Shown here piece by piece: positions 44,185 through 53,568 of a stretch of 64,000 nt of DNA. The first letter of the stretch is position 1. Every line of letters begins with the position of its first letter. The notes under the pieces were generated by a model that saw nothing but the letters and a program-made list of their open reading frames with translations, did no database searches and had not been told where the DNA came from. This stretch comes from Acidobacteriota bacterium. GTDB lineage: Bacteria > Acidobacteriota > Terriglobia > Acidiferrales > UBA7541. Position numbers and translations under genes: made by a program. Where the stretch lies: the NCBI GenBank assembly GCA_003225315.1, contig QHZD01000045.1, positions 27,652 through 91,651 of the forward strand, written 5' to 3'.

Positions 44185-44931
44185 TCAGGAGAAGATGAAC
44201 GCCCAGCCGACGCGGCACACCACATAGACGGCCCAAACGCCGAAAGCAATAGTGAACGCCTTGGCACCTTTTAGTCTTTTGGGGTTCACGGCGGCAAACC
44301 CGATGGCCAGGAGAATCAGCGTCCAGAACGTAAAGAGGTCAAACGATTTGCAGAGCGCTACGAGCCACTTCGCGGCTTCGTCGGGTAACAGCGCGGCGAG
44401 ATTCGCAGCCACAGGATTTTCAAGATCCGCCGTACCGTACGGTTTCAAGTAGAGGACGAGGATGAATAGCGGGCTGCTGACGAGCCCGGTCAAAAAGGCG
44501 TGAGAAGTGATGCTGAACGCGGTGGTGAAATTCGTGCTTGCCCCGCCGAGCAGACTGTATGCTCCCCACATCACCAAACCGATGATCAGCACTGCGAGAA
44601 TCGGTCCTAGAAGGCCAATCGCATAGGTAAATGGCGGCGAAAATTTGGCTCCGCCCTCGATTTGCTGCTGCTTCTGCTCGGCCGACATTTGCCCTGCGCG
44701 GGGACTCTTCTCGATTTGCTGGCTCATGAATTCGCGCCAATTGATGCGCTGATTGATCGCGAAACTGACGCCGATGCTGAGAATAGTCGTCAGCACAAGC
44801 GGGAGCACCCAGCCGGGTTTTCTCACAATGTCTTCAAAAGTTTTGCCCGGCGAAAAGAAAATTCCAACGATTCGGCCGAACGGACTGATGGAAGTTTGCG
44901 CCTCCGGCGCAGGTATGGGGTTTGTAGCCAT
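44185..44931 (-). CDS. YIP1-domain membrane protein
   Basis: The 248-residue protein starts with GRIVGIFFSPGKTFEDIVRKPGW, the signature before the YIP1 membrane domain. Five hydrophobic helices follow (VLPLVLTTILSIGVSFAI, AIGLLGPILAVLIIGLVMW and others). Bacterial members have unknown function. The ATG at 44931 with GGAGGAG upstream was chosen over a longer start at 45114, whose first 61 codons look non-coding. It lies upstream of tgt. Confidence 0.82.
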   Translation of the reverse strand: MATNPIPAPEAQTSISPFGRIVGIFFSPGKTFEDIVRKPGWVLPLVLTTILSIGVSFAINQRINWREFMSQQIEKSPRAGQMSAEQKQQQIEGGAKFSPPFTYAIGLLGPILAVLIIGLVMWGAYSLLGGASTNFTTAFSITSHAFLTGLVSSPLFILVLYLKPYGTADLENPVAANLAALLPDEAAKWLVALCKSFDLFTFWTLILLAIGFAAVNPKRLKGAKAFTIAFGVWAVYVVCRVGWAFIFS

Positions 44932-45190
44932 CAAGGACTCCTCCACCACAAGGTTGCGTAGTTCCGCCTTCTGAGAGGGACTACGCATGAGCATCAAGGA
45001 ATATTTCAGTGAGGAGATTCTAGCGCGGCGGAAAAGAAGTTGACAGTCAAAAGTTGTGAGGCCAGAAGCAAGGAAAAATATGCAGAAGAGGCGCTCAGCC
45101 GCGCGGGATCTCATGAGGCCATCTTAGAGATGAAATTGAGAAAGTGAAACTCGAAATTGGCGGGGATTGTCGAAGAAAAATATTGAGCTC

Positions 45191-45799
45191 TCACCTTTTG
45201 GATAACGGGATGACGAATTTCAGCGCGGTGTTCGTCGCGGAAAAGCCGACCACCTTCACATCCTTCAAGCCAGCCTTGCGGCCAGCGGAGAGCACGTCAT
45301 TTTCAGTGATGTGTTTTTGGCCTTTTGGGTAAACGATCCAGAGCGCGGCCGCGCCTTTCATTGCTTTCGAAATTTTCGCCAGGGCGCCGAGGCCTTCCTT
45401 CGAATCAGCTGCGAGAAAGACACACTCCGAATCAGCCGCTACTTTTCCTTTGCCAACGGTCTCCGTGAGCCCGGTCACTTCACGAAGAAATTCCGGCTCG
45501 AATTCGCCTAAGCAAGAAACTCTAGCACCGGGTTTCACGCCGAGCTTCTCGATGCGCGACTTCGGATGCAGTATTTTGTCGCACCATTTTTCCGCAGCCG
45601 ACCCGAGGTGAAAGACAGCAAGTCCTTCGGCAATTTGCAAGCGAAGTTCACCGTCCACGACTTTTGCCGATTTGATCGTGGAAAACGGAATCTTCAGCCG
45701 GAAATCGCCGCGAAACAGAATCTCGCTCGTTTCGAGCAAAGCCTTTCCTTCCGACTGCTGTCTATCGAAGTGCACTTTGCATGTCGCTTCGTTTCCCAT
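45191..45799 (-). CDS. DUF3052-like protein with extra N-terminal domain
   Basis: The C-terminal half of this 202-residue protein (AALWIVYPKGQKHITENDVLSAGRKAGLKDVKVVGFS and the following ALKFVIP) matches DUF3052-type proteins. The N-terminal 70 residues (FRGDFRLKIPFSTIKSAKVV) form an added beta-rich part. Function is unknown. The gene is monocistronic and divergent from the MFS exporter. Confidence 0.75.
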   Translation of the reverse strand: MGNEATCKVHFDRQQSEGKALLETSEILFRGDFRLKIPFSTIKSAKVVDGELRLQIAEGLAVFHLGSAAEKWCDKILHPKSRIEKLGVKPGARVSCLGEFEPEFLREVTGLTETVGKGKVAADSECVFLAADSKEGLGALAKISKAMKGAAALWIVYPKGQKHITENDVLSAGRKAGLKDVKVVGFSATNTALKFVIPLSKR

Positions 45800-45902
45800 C
45801 GGAGATCACCTGCCCCATGAGCCAAATTGTTGCTGGACAATCACTCTTCCGTAGTGCGAGGCCACCCTTGGTGACAGACACAATAGTAAGCTATCAGGTT
45901 CC

Positions 45903-47213
45903 ATGGCAACCGCAATTACAAACACCGTCGACTGGAAGCTGATCTGGGCGCAGCGCGGATTCCGCTATTTCTTTTTCGCCATGTTCGTCTCGCTCTTTGG
46001 CAGCGGCATGAACTTCGCCGGCGTGAGCTGGTACATCCTTGCCGTGACGCATTCCACGGTGAAGGTCAGTTGGCAAGTCATCGTCATGACCATCCCGGGG
46101 CTTTTCGTTCCTTTCCTAGGCGGCGTCTTGATTGACCGCATTGACCGGCGATATTTGGGTGTCTTGCTCGATTTGATCCGCGGCTTCTTCGTGCTGGCGA
46201 CCGCATACATCGCCTGGCGCAGTCATTTGCAGCTCTGGCATTTGTATGCCATGACGCTAATCACCGGGACGGGATCGGCCATGTACTGGGCTACGGTGAA
46301 TGCACTAGTACAGGAAGTAATTCCGCCCAGCCAATTTACCGGCGCGAACGCCGCGGTGCTCGTCGGAGTGCAAAGCGGCATGCTCATCGCCGGAGCTTTC
46401 GTCGGCTTCCTTTACAACTCCGCCGGCATTGCAGGAATTCTGGCAATCGATGGCGCAACTTATTTCGTGTCGGCCTACTGCTTGTATCGAGTGCGCCGTG
46501 GATACGTCTCTCCACGGGTGAATCAGAAGTATCCTCGAGAATATGATGAGGCGACCGAGGCAACTGCCGAGGCGCTCGAAACCGGCGAAAATCCGGAAGT
46601 TGCGGAAGCCGGACTTTCCCTGGCCGTTTATGCGGATATGAAAGAAGGCTTCGCGTATCTCAAGCAGCAGCCGCTGGTGCGCGCGCTGGGTGTCACCCAT
46701 TCGGTCATGATGGCGGGAGTGGTGAGCGCCAACGTCGTGCTCGTGGCCCTGGCAAACGATATTCTGCATGCGGGCCCGCGCGGACTGGGGTTTCTGGAAT
46801 CGGGATGGGCTACCGGAGCGATTATCGGAGGATTGCTAGCCAGCCAACTGCCGCAGTCATTGCGCATGCCTCTTTATGTAGCAGCGTGCGCGGGGCTCGC
46901 GGCCGGCCATATGGCGACTCCCTTCGTGGAATTTCTCGTGGGTGCGGTAACGATGCAGATTCTGTTTGGATTCTGCCGCGCGCTGGGCGGCGTGGTCGCG
47001 CAGTCTTCGCTGATGTCCATCGTGCCGCGGCATTTCATGGGGCGCACGCAATCCGCGATGGCGATTCTGACAACGGTCGTGCAGCTCTCCATGAGCATTG
47101 CTCTCGGATGGGTGGCACAGGGAGCCGGCCTTATTGCGGGGTACGCACTGCTCGCGCTGCTTTACGCGGGAGCGACAGTGTCAGCCATTCGCGCGCGTCA
47201 GCTCATGCGATGA
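45903..47213 (+). CDS. MFS transporter (EntS/MFS_3-like exporter)
   Basis: The 436-residue protein has twelve hydrophobic segments. The family sequence around the first pair (FRYFFFAMFVSLFGSGMNFAGVSWYILAV) and VFVPFLGGVLIDRIDRRYLGVLLDLIRGFFV, the A-motif like loop, place it with EntS-type exporters. An inserted cytoplasmic loop near residues 210-245 is rich in Glu. It likely exports a small molecule, perhaps a siderophore or drug. It converges on mscS with a 33-bp gap. Confidence 0.9.
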   Translation: MATAITNTVDWKLIWAQRGFRYFFFAMFVSLFGSGMNFAGVSWYILAVTHSTVKVSWQVIVMTIPGLFVPFLGGVLIDRIDRRYLGVLLDLIRGFFVLATAYIAWRSHLQLWHLYAMTLITGTGSAMYWATVNALVQEVIPPSQFTGANAAVLVGVQSGMLIAGAFVGFLYNSAGIAGILAIDGATYFVSAYCLYRVRRGYVSPRVNQKYPREYDEATEATAEALETGENPEVAEAGLSLAVYADMKEGFAYLKQQPLVRALGVTHSVMMAGVVSANVVLVALANDILHAGPRGLGFLESGWATGAIIGGLLASQLPQSLRMPLYVAACAGLAAGHMATPFVEFLVGAVTMQILFGFCRALGGVVAQSSLMSIVPRHFMGRTQSAMAILTTVVQLSMSIALGWVAQGAGLIAGYALLALLYAGATVSAIRARQLMR

Positions 47214-47246
47214 GCTTTGGTAATAGCTTGCTCGATTGGTTCCAGG

Positions 47247-49085
47247 CTAATCAGAGGAACGCGTTGCCGCGGGCGCCGGCTGCAAATGAACATTCTTTCC
47301 GCCGAGCAAATCAACGGCCGCTTGATAGAGCTTGGCGCGCAACTGATAGCGCTCGTTGGCGCGCGTGACGTAACGCACCGCAATTTCGACGCCACCAATG
47401 ATCGGCTTGACATTGATTGCCGGCGCCGCCGAAAGCGAACTCATGTCGCGCGAACGCGCCGCGCGTTGCCATTCCTTCTCGGCTTGCTTGGCGCTTTCCG
47501 CAGTGGCTTCGGCAACCTTCTTCTGAATCGCATCGATAATCGGATAGGGATCCTGCCCGGTGGGAAGGACCACTTGCAATTCGTCCCAGAGCCACTGGCC
47601 GGATGTGGAGAAATTAAAGTAATGACCTTCGATCGCGAAGCTATTGGTAAAGGTCACGCGGCGTCCGGTCGGATGGCCAGTGTCGGTCCAGTTTCCGGTT
47701 TCGAGCAGAACGGTATGAAACATCCCCAGCTCGACCACTTCTCCGGACACTCCGTTGATTTCCACCCAGTCGCCCAGGCGAATTCCGTTTTTGCCCATCA
47801 GCACAAACCAACCGATGAAGCCAACGATGAAATCCTTAAGCGCTACGGTAAGGCCCGCGCCGGCAAGCCCCAGAAACGTGCCGAGTTGTCCTGGCAGACC
47901 GAGAATCACCAAGAGTATGAGAAGCACGGCAGTCACTTGTACGGCCACGCGAGTAACGGTGTGAAGCGTTTGTATCTGGCGGCGGTCCATCGTCAGGCGG
48001 CTAACAACCTGGTCCATCAGCGTGCTGAAGTACACGCCCACTAGGAGAATCGCCAAAATAACGAGGATTCCCCACAGCGCCTGGCGTACCTCCGCGCGCT
48101 GCCGCGAGGCCACAATGCCAATCCACTGCCCGTAGCTATCCGCCAATTGTTTGTGCGCGTCGATACTCTTGTCGTAGGTCGTCAGGGCTTGCTGGTCGAA
48201 GGAAATCTGCTTCGTTTTCTCGAGCAATGCGCCATCTTCGAGATTCACAGGCGTCCGCGGATTAGCGGGGGACGCCGCTTTGGATTTTTTGGAATGGTGC
48301 GCGAGCTGCGGCGTCGCTAATTTCTCCGCGTCGATTTTTGCTTCCAGCGCGTCGTGCTGCTTGGAGAGCGCCGCGGCCGCATCTTCGGCCGCTTGCTTGG
48401 TGTGCCACAGATGGAGCTGCTTTTGATGCAGGACCGACCACTCCTGATACCGGTGAATCAGGCCCCACGCTGCGACAGGGGCGCTTTGCCCAGCGATGGC
48501 CGGCATATTATGCGCCGCAGCCTTGTGCTCCTGAACCATTTCCTGAATACGATCCTGGGGATCGCCCCCCGCGCGGATCAAATCCCGCTTCGCGTCGTCG
48601 ACTTCGTCTTCATCCAGTTCGACCTGGGCCTCCATCAATTCCAACTGGTCTCCGAGCTCGTCTTTCTTGTCGCCGCTGGCTTTGGCTTCTGCAGCGGTCA
48701 ACTGCTCCACGCGCGCTTTGTCGGTTTCCAGGTTTTTTTGCGCTTTTTGCAGCTGCGCTTGAATCTGCTTGGCTTCCTCGGAGAGGACGGGAGGGTGTAC
48801 CGTGACGTCGTGCAGCGCCTGAGCAAACGCGAGATCTACTTCATAGTCCGCGACGCGCAGAGCTTCTTGCGCCAGGGGTAGTTCCTCGGAGGTGAGGGGC
48901 AGGTGTCCCAGATCCTGCGCCGACTTCAACGGCGACTGATCGACTAAGGACGCGGCCGCGGCGTGTTTCCCCAGACCCTGCAAAGATGGCGCTTTGGGAG
49001 CCTCGGTCGTGCGAATTATCCCGTAAACGGTGGCGCCCAAGAGCAGGACCAATGCAATCGCGGCAATCTTCTGCGTGTTCTTCAT
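47247..49085 (-). CDS. MscS family mechanosensitive channel with large N-terminal domain
   Basis: The 612-residue protein has a signal or first helix (IAAIALVLLLGATVYGII) and a coiled-coil-rich periplasmic domain (residues about 70-320, with repeated Lys/Glu heptads). A membrane/channel region follows, with the MscS pore helix LGLAGAGLTVALKDFIVGFIGWFVLMGKNGI, then the GDWVEINGVSGEVVELGMF beta domain. The protein resembles MscK/YnaI-type long members. It releases solutes on hypo-osmotic stress. The ATG at 49085 was chosen over 49109. Confidence 0.9.
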   Translation of the reverse strand: MKNTQKIAAIALVLLLGATVYGIIRTTEAPKAPSLQGLGKHAAAASLVDQSPLKSAQDLGHLPLTSEELPLAQEALRVADYEVDLAFAQALHDVTVHPPVLSEEAKQIQAQLQKAQKNLETDKARVEQLTAAEAKASGDKKDELGDQLELMEAQVELDEDEVDDAKRDLIRAGGDPQDRIQEMVQEHKAAAHNMPAIAGQSAPVAAWGLIHRYQEWSVLHQKQLHLWHTKQAAEDAAAALSKQHDALEAKIDAEKLATPQLAHHSKKSKAASPANPRTPVNLEDGALLEKTKQISFDQQALTTYDKSIDAHKQLADSYGQWIGIVASRQRAEVRQALWGILVILAILLVGVYFSTLMDQVVSRLTMDRRQIQTLHTVTRVAVQVTAVLLILLVILGLPGQLGTFLGLAGAGLTVALKDFIVGFIGWFVLMGKNGIRLGDWVEINGVSGEVVELGMFHTVLLETGNWTDTGHPTGRRVTFTNSFAIEGHYFNFSTSGQWLWDELQVVLPTGQDPYPIIDAIQKKVAEATAESAKQAEKEWQRAARSRDMSSLSAAPAINVKPIIGGVEIAVRYVTRANERYQLRAKLYQAAVDLLGGKNVHLQPAPAATRSSD

Positions 49086-49224
49086 CCGCCCCCAGCCATT
49101 CATCCTCATTCTAATACGCGCCCAGTCTCGCGGTAGTCACATCTTTGGACTAACCGATTCGCATCGCGGATCAGGTTTTTTCGCCGGCACAGCCGGGCAT
49201 CGGCTAGTCTGAAACAGGGGCTAT

Positions 49225-49743
49225 ATGGGTTCGCGGCTGCCCAAATTGTCATTTGCCGTGTTGGCCGCGTACGCGGCTATTCATTTTCCGTCTTACTATT
49301 CCAAACTGCCCGATGTGGTGGCTTCCCATTTCAACGGGCGTGGAATGGCGAACGGCTGGCAGACGAAAGCGGCTTTCTTTACTGTGTTTGTGGGCGTAAG
49401 CGTTCTTGCCGCAGTGATCGGATTTGGTATCCCCCGCATCATTTCCGCAATGCCGCCGCAATTGATCAATCTTCCGAACAAGCAATACTGGCTCGCGCCG
49501 GATCACCTCGGCGAAACACAGGCTTTCCTGAATAACTATTTAGCATGGTTCGGCTGCGCTGTTTTCCTGGTCATCATTCTTACGTTCGACTACGCCATCC
49601 AGTCCAATCTACGTCCGGAGAATCGGCCCGACATTTCGCGGATGTGGTATATCCTCGCGAGCTTTCTCGCTTTCGTAGCCGTCTGGATCATCCGCTTATT
49701 AGCGCGATTCCTGCGGACGCCACAAGAAAAGCTCGGGAGTTGA
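49225..49743 (+). CDS. DUF1648 domain membrane protein
   Basis: The 172-residue protein has the DUF1648 signature near the N-terminus (KLPDVVASHFNGRGMANGWQTKAAF). Membrane helices follow near residues 10-25, 50-70, 105-125 and 145-160. Function is unknown; such proteins occur with autolysis or immunity systems in Firmicutes. It is a single gene. Confidence 0.85.
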   Translation: MGSRLPKLSFAVLAAYAAIHFPSYYSKLPDVVASHFNGRGMANGWQTKAAFFTVFVGVSVLAAVIGFGIPRIISAMPPQLINLPNKQYWLAPDHLGETQAFLNNYLAWFGCAVFLVIILTFDYAIQSNLRPENRPDISRMWYILASFLAFVAVWIIRLLARFLRTPQEKLGS

Positions 49744-49874
49744 CGGGAGTTCCAGCAAAGCATAGCTTCGGCCGGTGAAGATTGGGGATGTCATCCGCAT
49801 GCTGGAATACCACATAACGGCCCATCATTCGCGAAATGATTGGCTTCGCAGTTGCGAAGAGTTAAGATGACAAC

Positions 49875-50051
49875 ATGCTAGTGAAGATTGAGGTTTATAG
49901 CGACGGCGAATCCTGGTGTGCGCGTGGTATTGATGAAGACATCTTTACCCAAGGCCCCACTGTCGACGAACTCTATAAGAACATCCGCGAAGCCCTCGCG
50001 CTTCACTTTGAAGGCGAGATCCCGCGCTCCGAGTTGATGTTTTCGTCCTGA
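49875..50051 (+). CDS. HicB-like small protein
   Basis: This 58-residue ORF, below the usual length cut-off, reads MLVKIEVYSDGESWCARGID followed by the pattern TQGPTVDELYKNIREALALH. That is the partial-RNase-H strand-strand-helix core of HicB-type antitoxins and of stand-alone HicB-like proteins. No HicA toxin is adjacent. The next ORF, 42 bp downstream on the same strand, is a frameshifted toxin-like gene, which makes a toxin-antitoxin pair conceivable. Confidence 0.75.
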   Translation: MLVKIEVYSDGESWCARGIDEDIFTQGPTVDELYKNIREALALHFEGEIPRSELMFSS

Positions 50052-50093
50052 CCTAATTCAAGCCGACCCAGACTTCATTGGCGTCCCGGCAAA

Positions 50094-50449
50094 ATGGCAC
50101 CGACGACCACTTTGTATCGGCCTCTCGACGGCAATGAGCTAAGATTGATTGCCAGTTCGGGTTATCGTGAATTCCCGCCCCGGCTGCCCGGCCAACCCAT
50201 TTTCTATCCAGTCTTAAACGAAGAATACGCAATCCAGATCGCCCGCGATTGGAACGCCAAGAACTCAGGAAGCGGTGTGGAGATCGTCACAAAGTTCCGA
50301 GTCAAACGGCATATCTCTCGAAGTTTGAGATTCACACCGTCGGCGCTCGCATTCATCAAGAATACTGGATTCCAGCCGCTAAGCTGGTAGAGTTCAATAG
50401 AAACATCGTGGGCCTAATCGAAGTTATAGCCGAATTCCACGATAAATAA
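50094..50449 (+). pseudogene. Frameshifted 'ADP-ribosylation/crystallin J1'-type protein
   Basis: The frame starting at 50094 gives LYRPLDGNELRLIASSGYRE, PVLNEEYAIQIARDW and VTKFRVKR. A second frame, shifted by one base near 50308-50315, continues AYLSKFEIHTVGARIHQEYW and FNRNIVGLIEVIAEF to the stop at 50447-50449. The joined chain is about 118 residues and reads like a family often named ADP-ribosylation/crystallin J1 in databases. A single missing base after the CAAA run would restore it. It may be a disabled gene, a sequencing or assembly error, or a translational frameshift, though no standard slippery heptamer is visible. Confidence 0.7.
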
Positions 50450-50485
50450 GAACGCCTCCGGCATGACCGGAGGCGTTTCGACTTT
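50445..50485. terminator. Bidirectional terminator between the HicB locus and rpoD
   Basis: CGCCTCCGG-catga-CCGGAGGCG, 9-bp perfect arms, with T-rich tails on both strands (TTTCGACTTT on plus, TTCTTATTT on minus). It ends rpoD transcripts and those of the convergent frameshifted gene. Confidence 0.85.
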
Positions 50486-50515
50486 CGAGTTTCCATTTTT
50501 CGAATTTCGATGCTT

Positions 50516-52258
<1,743 letters not shown>

Positions 52259-52650
52259 AAATTCCTCCCAATTACTTACCGCGATCCCAGGCACTCCCAG
52301 GCATGCCAGCGTCCGTGCTCATTCGCAGAGACACACACAGGCTCGCGCGCAGGCGCAAACCAGGGGGTCATTCCCCAGGAGATTTCTCGCATTTTTGTTT
52401 GAAAATCTGTGCACCGCGCCGCTTGTCTGCCGCCGGCCCCGTGCGTTGCCCGCTTCCCGCACTTTTGGGGGCCTGGCCCCAGCCGCTAAATACACTTACA
52501 TAGATGCGTTTAACGGTAAAACCGTTACTCGCGAAACCCTATTACGCTACACGTTTAAATCCCGCCTCGTCAATGTTTTAATTCGTGGATTTCTGTGGAA
52601 GACTTGTCGCCCAGGGCTTATTCTCCAGACTCTACTGGAAGGGGGGTGGG
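52259..52650. other. Divergent regulatory region between rpoD and the DUF457 gene
   Basis: This stretch of about 390 bp holds the promoters of both genes. I see an inverted repeat AACGGT-aaa-ACCGTT (52512-52526) and a minus-strand TTGACG (52573-52568) that could be a -35 box for rpoD, but no convincing -10 at the right distance. Confidence 0.4.
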
Positions 52651-53196
52651 GTGGCTTCGGCGCTTTCACATGGGGTTGTAGCCCTCGGCATAGGGGCCTG
52701 TTTCTACGGCCCCGGCGTGCCAAAGCGAGTTTGGGTCGCGGGCATGTTTTGCTCGATGATTCCCGACTTCGATGTGATCGGATTCCGATTCGGCATTCAT
52801 TACGGCGACTTCTGGGGCCACCGTGGGCTCACGCACTCACTTCTTTTTGCCGCTCTCCTGGCGAGTACTGTAATGTTCGTCGGATTTCGACGAGTCGCGC
52901 CGGGCCTAACCCGGCTCCCCATGTGGGTTTACTTCTTCCTGGCGACCGCCAGCCATGGCTTCCTTGACGCCATGACCGACGGCGGCCTGGGCGTGGCGTT
53001 CTTCTCTCCGTTCGACAATCACCGTTATTTCCTTCCCTGGACACCGATTAGAGTGTCGCCGATCGGCGTTGGACGGTTTTTTACAGACCGAGGTCTCGCG
53101 GTTCTCCAAAGTGAGCTCCTGTGGATTTGGGCGCCTGCCGCGCTACTGGCGCTTTCAGCCTGGCTGATCCGCCGACGAGTTGCTCCTTCCACGTAG
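52651..53196 (+). CDS. Membrane-bound DUF457 (YdjM-type) metal-dependent hydrolase-like protein
   Basis: The 181-residue protein has hydrophobic helices and the DUF457/YdjM signature: ALSHGVVALGIGACFYGP at the start, FCSMIPDFDVIGFRFGI, and GHRGLTHSLLFAALLAS plus SHGFLDAMTDGG, with the histidines and aspartates that line a metal site. Function is not known; the family is integral to the inner membrane. The start is the GTG at 52651 with GGAAGGGGGG upstream. It is inserted between rpoD and dnaG on the opposite strand. Confidence 0.85.
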   Translation: MASALSHGVVALGIGACFYGPGVPKRVWVAGMFCSMIPDFDVIGFRFGIHYGDFWGHRGLTHSLLFAALLASTVMFVGFRRVAPGLTRLPMWVYFFLATASHGFLDAMTDGGLGVAFFSPFDNHRYFLPWTPIRVSPIGVGRFFTDRGLAVLQSELLWIWAPAALLALSAWLIRRRVAPST

Positions 53197-53261
53197 CCAG
53201 AATGTCGCCCCAGTTTTGAGGCGCGGAAGCACGGAACCTGTCACTTCGCCCCACATTTTCC

Positions 53262-53289
53262 TTGACTTCTGTTATAATGAGTGTATACT
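53262..53289 (+). promoter_or_regulatory. Orphan near-consensus promoter
   Basis: TTGACT (53262-53267) and TATACT (53284-53289) with a 16-bp spacer. A second TATAAT lies inside the spacer (53273-53278). The AGTGTATACT palindrome overlaps the -10. The only thing downstream on the plus strand is a 19-codon ORF, the R2 element and antisense dnaG. Confidence 0.55.
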
Positions 53290-53407
53290 ATTTGTTAGGT
53301 AAATCCGTGCGACTCCCATATTCAATTGATTTACTTGAGACGCGGGCGATCTCGGCGATGCCGTAATGGTCGAAATTCGCGGTCCGGGGCTGTTCTTTTC
53401 TCCCCGG

Positions 53408-53526
53408 TCAACTTCTTTAGAATCAACACCTGCAGAAAATGCCCGTAAATGTTGATTCTAAACCACTTACACGAACTCTAAGTCCTTTAGATGCAACAGT
53501 TACAGAAAACCGGGGGAGGGGTTGCC
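53408..53526 (+). repeat. Dispersed 119-bp intergenic element, copy R2
   Basis: The element is the same length as R1 (30712-30830) in opposite orientation. Its arms are AAGTTCTTTAG-type sequences with TTGATTCTAAA, AATCAACA and GATGCAACAG units in the same order, and both copies end TTACA, A-rich, then GGGG-GGGG-TTGCC. In this copy the second and third arms pair better than the first and second. It lies 43 bp downstream of the dnaG stop. Identity to R1 is about 70 percent, counted by eye. Confidence 0.7.
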
Positions 53527-53568
53527 GTGGCTAGCCGCTCCAATCCAGACTCGAGAGAGTTTTGATGG

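Larger units (their letters stand above)
53197..53568. other. Gene-free stretch with an orphan promoter and element R2
   Basis: This stretch of 370 bp holds a strong promoter (53262-53289) and the second 119-bp element (53408-53526). An in-frame peptide after the promoter, MRLPYSIDLLETRAISAMP from GTG 53308, ends after 19 codons and may be a gene remnant or leader. dnaG ends at 53569 on the minus strand. Confidence 0.5.

Noticed and set aside
49875..50051. HicA toxin partner
   Set aside because: No double-stranded-RNA-binding HicA-type ORF is adjacent.
50308..50330. Programmed frameshift joining the two frames of the toxin-like gene
   Set aside because: No standard slippery heptamer and no downstream pseudoknot could be seen, so a lost base is simpler.
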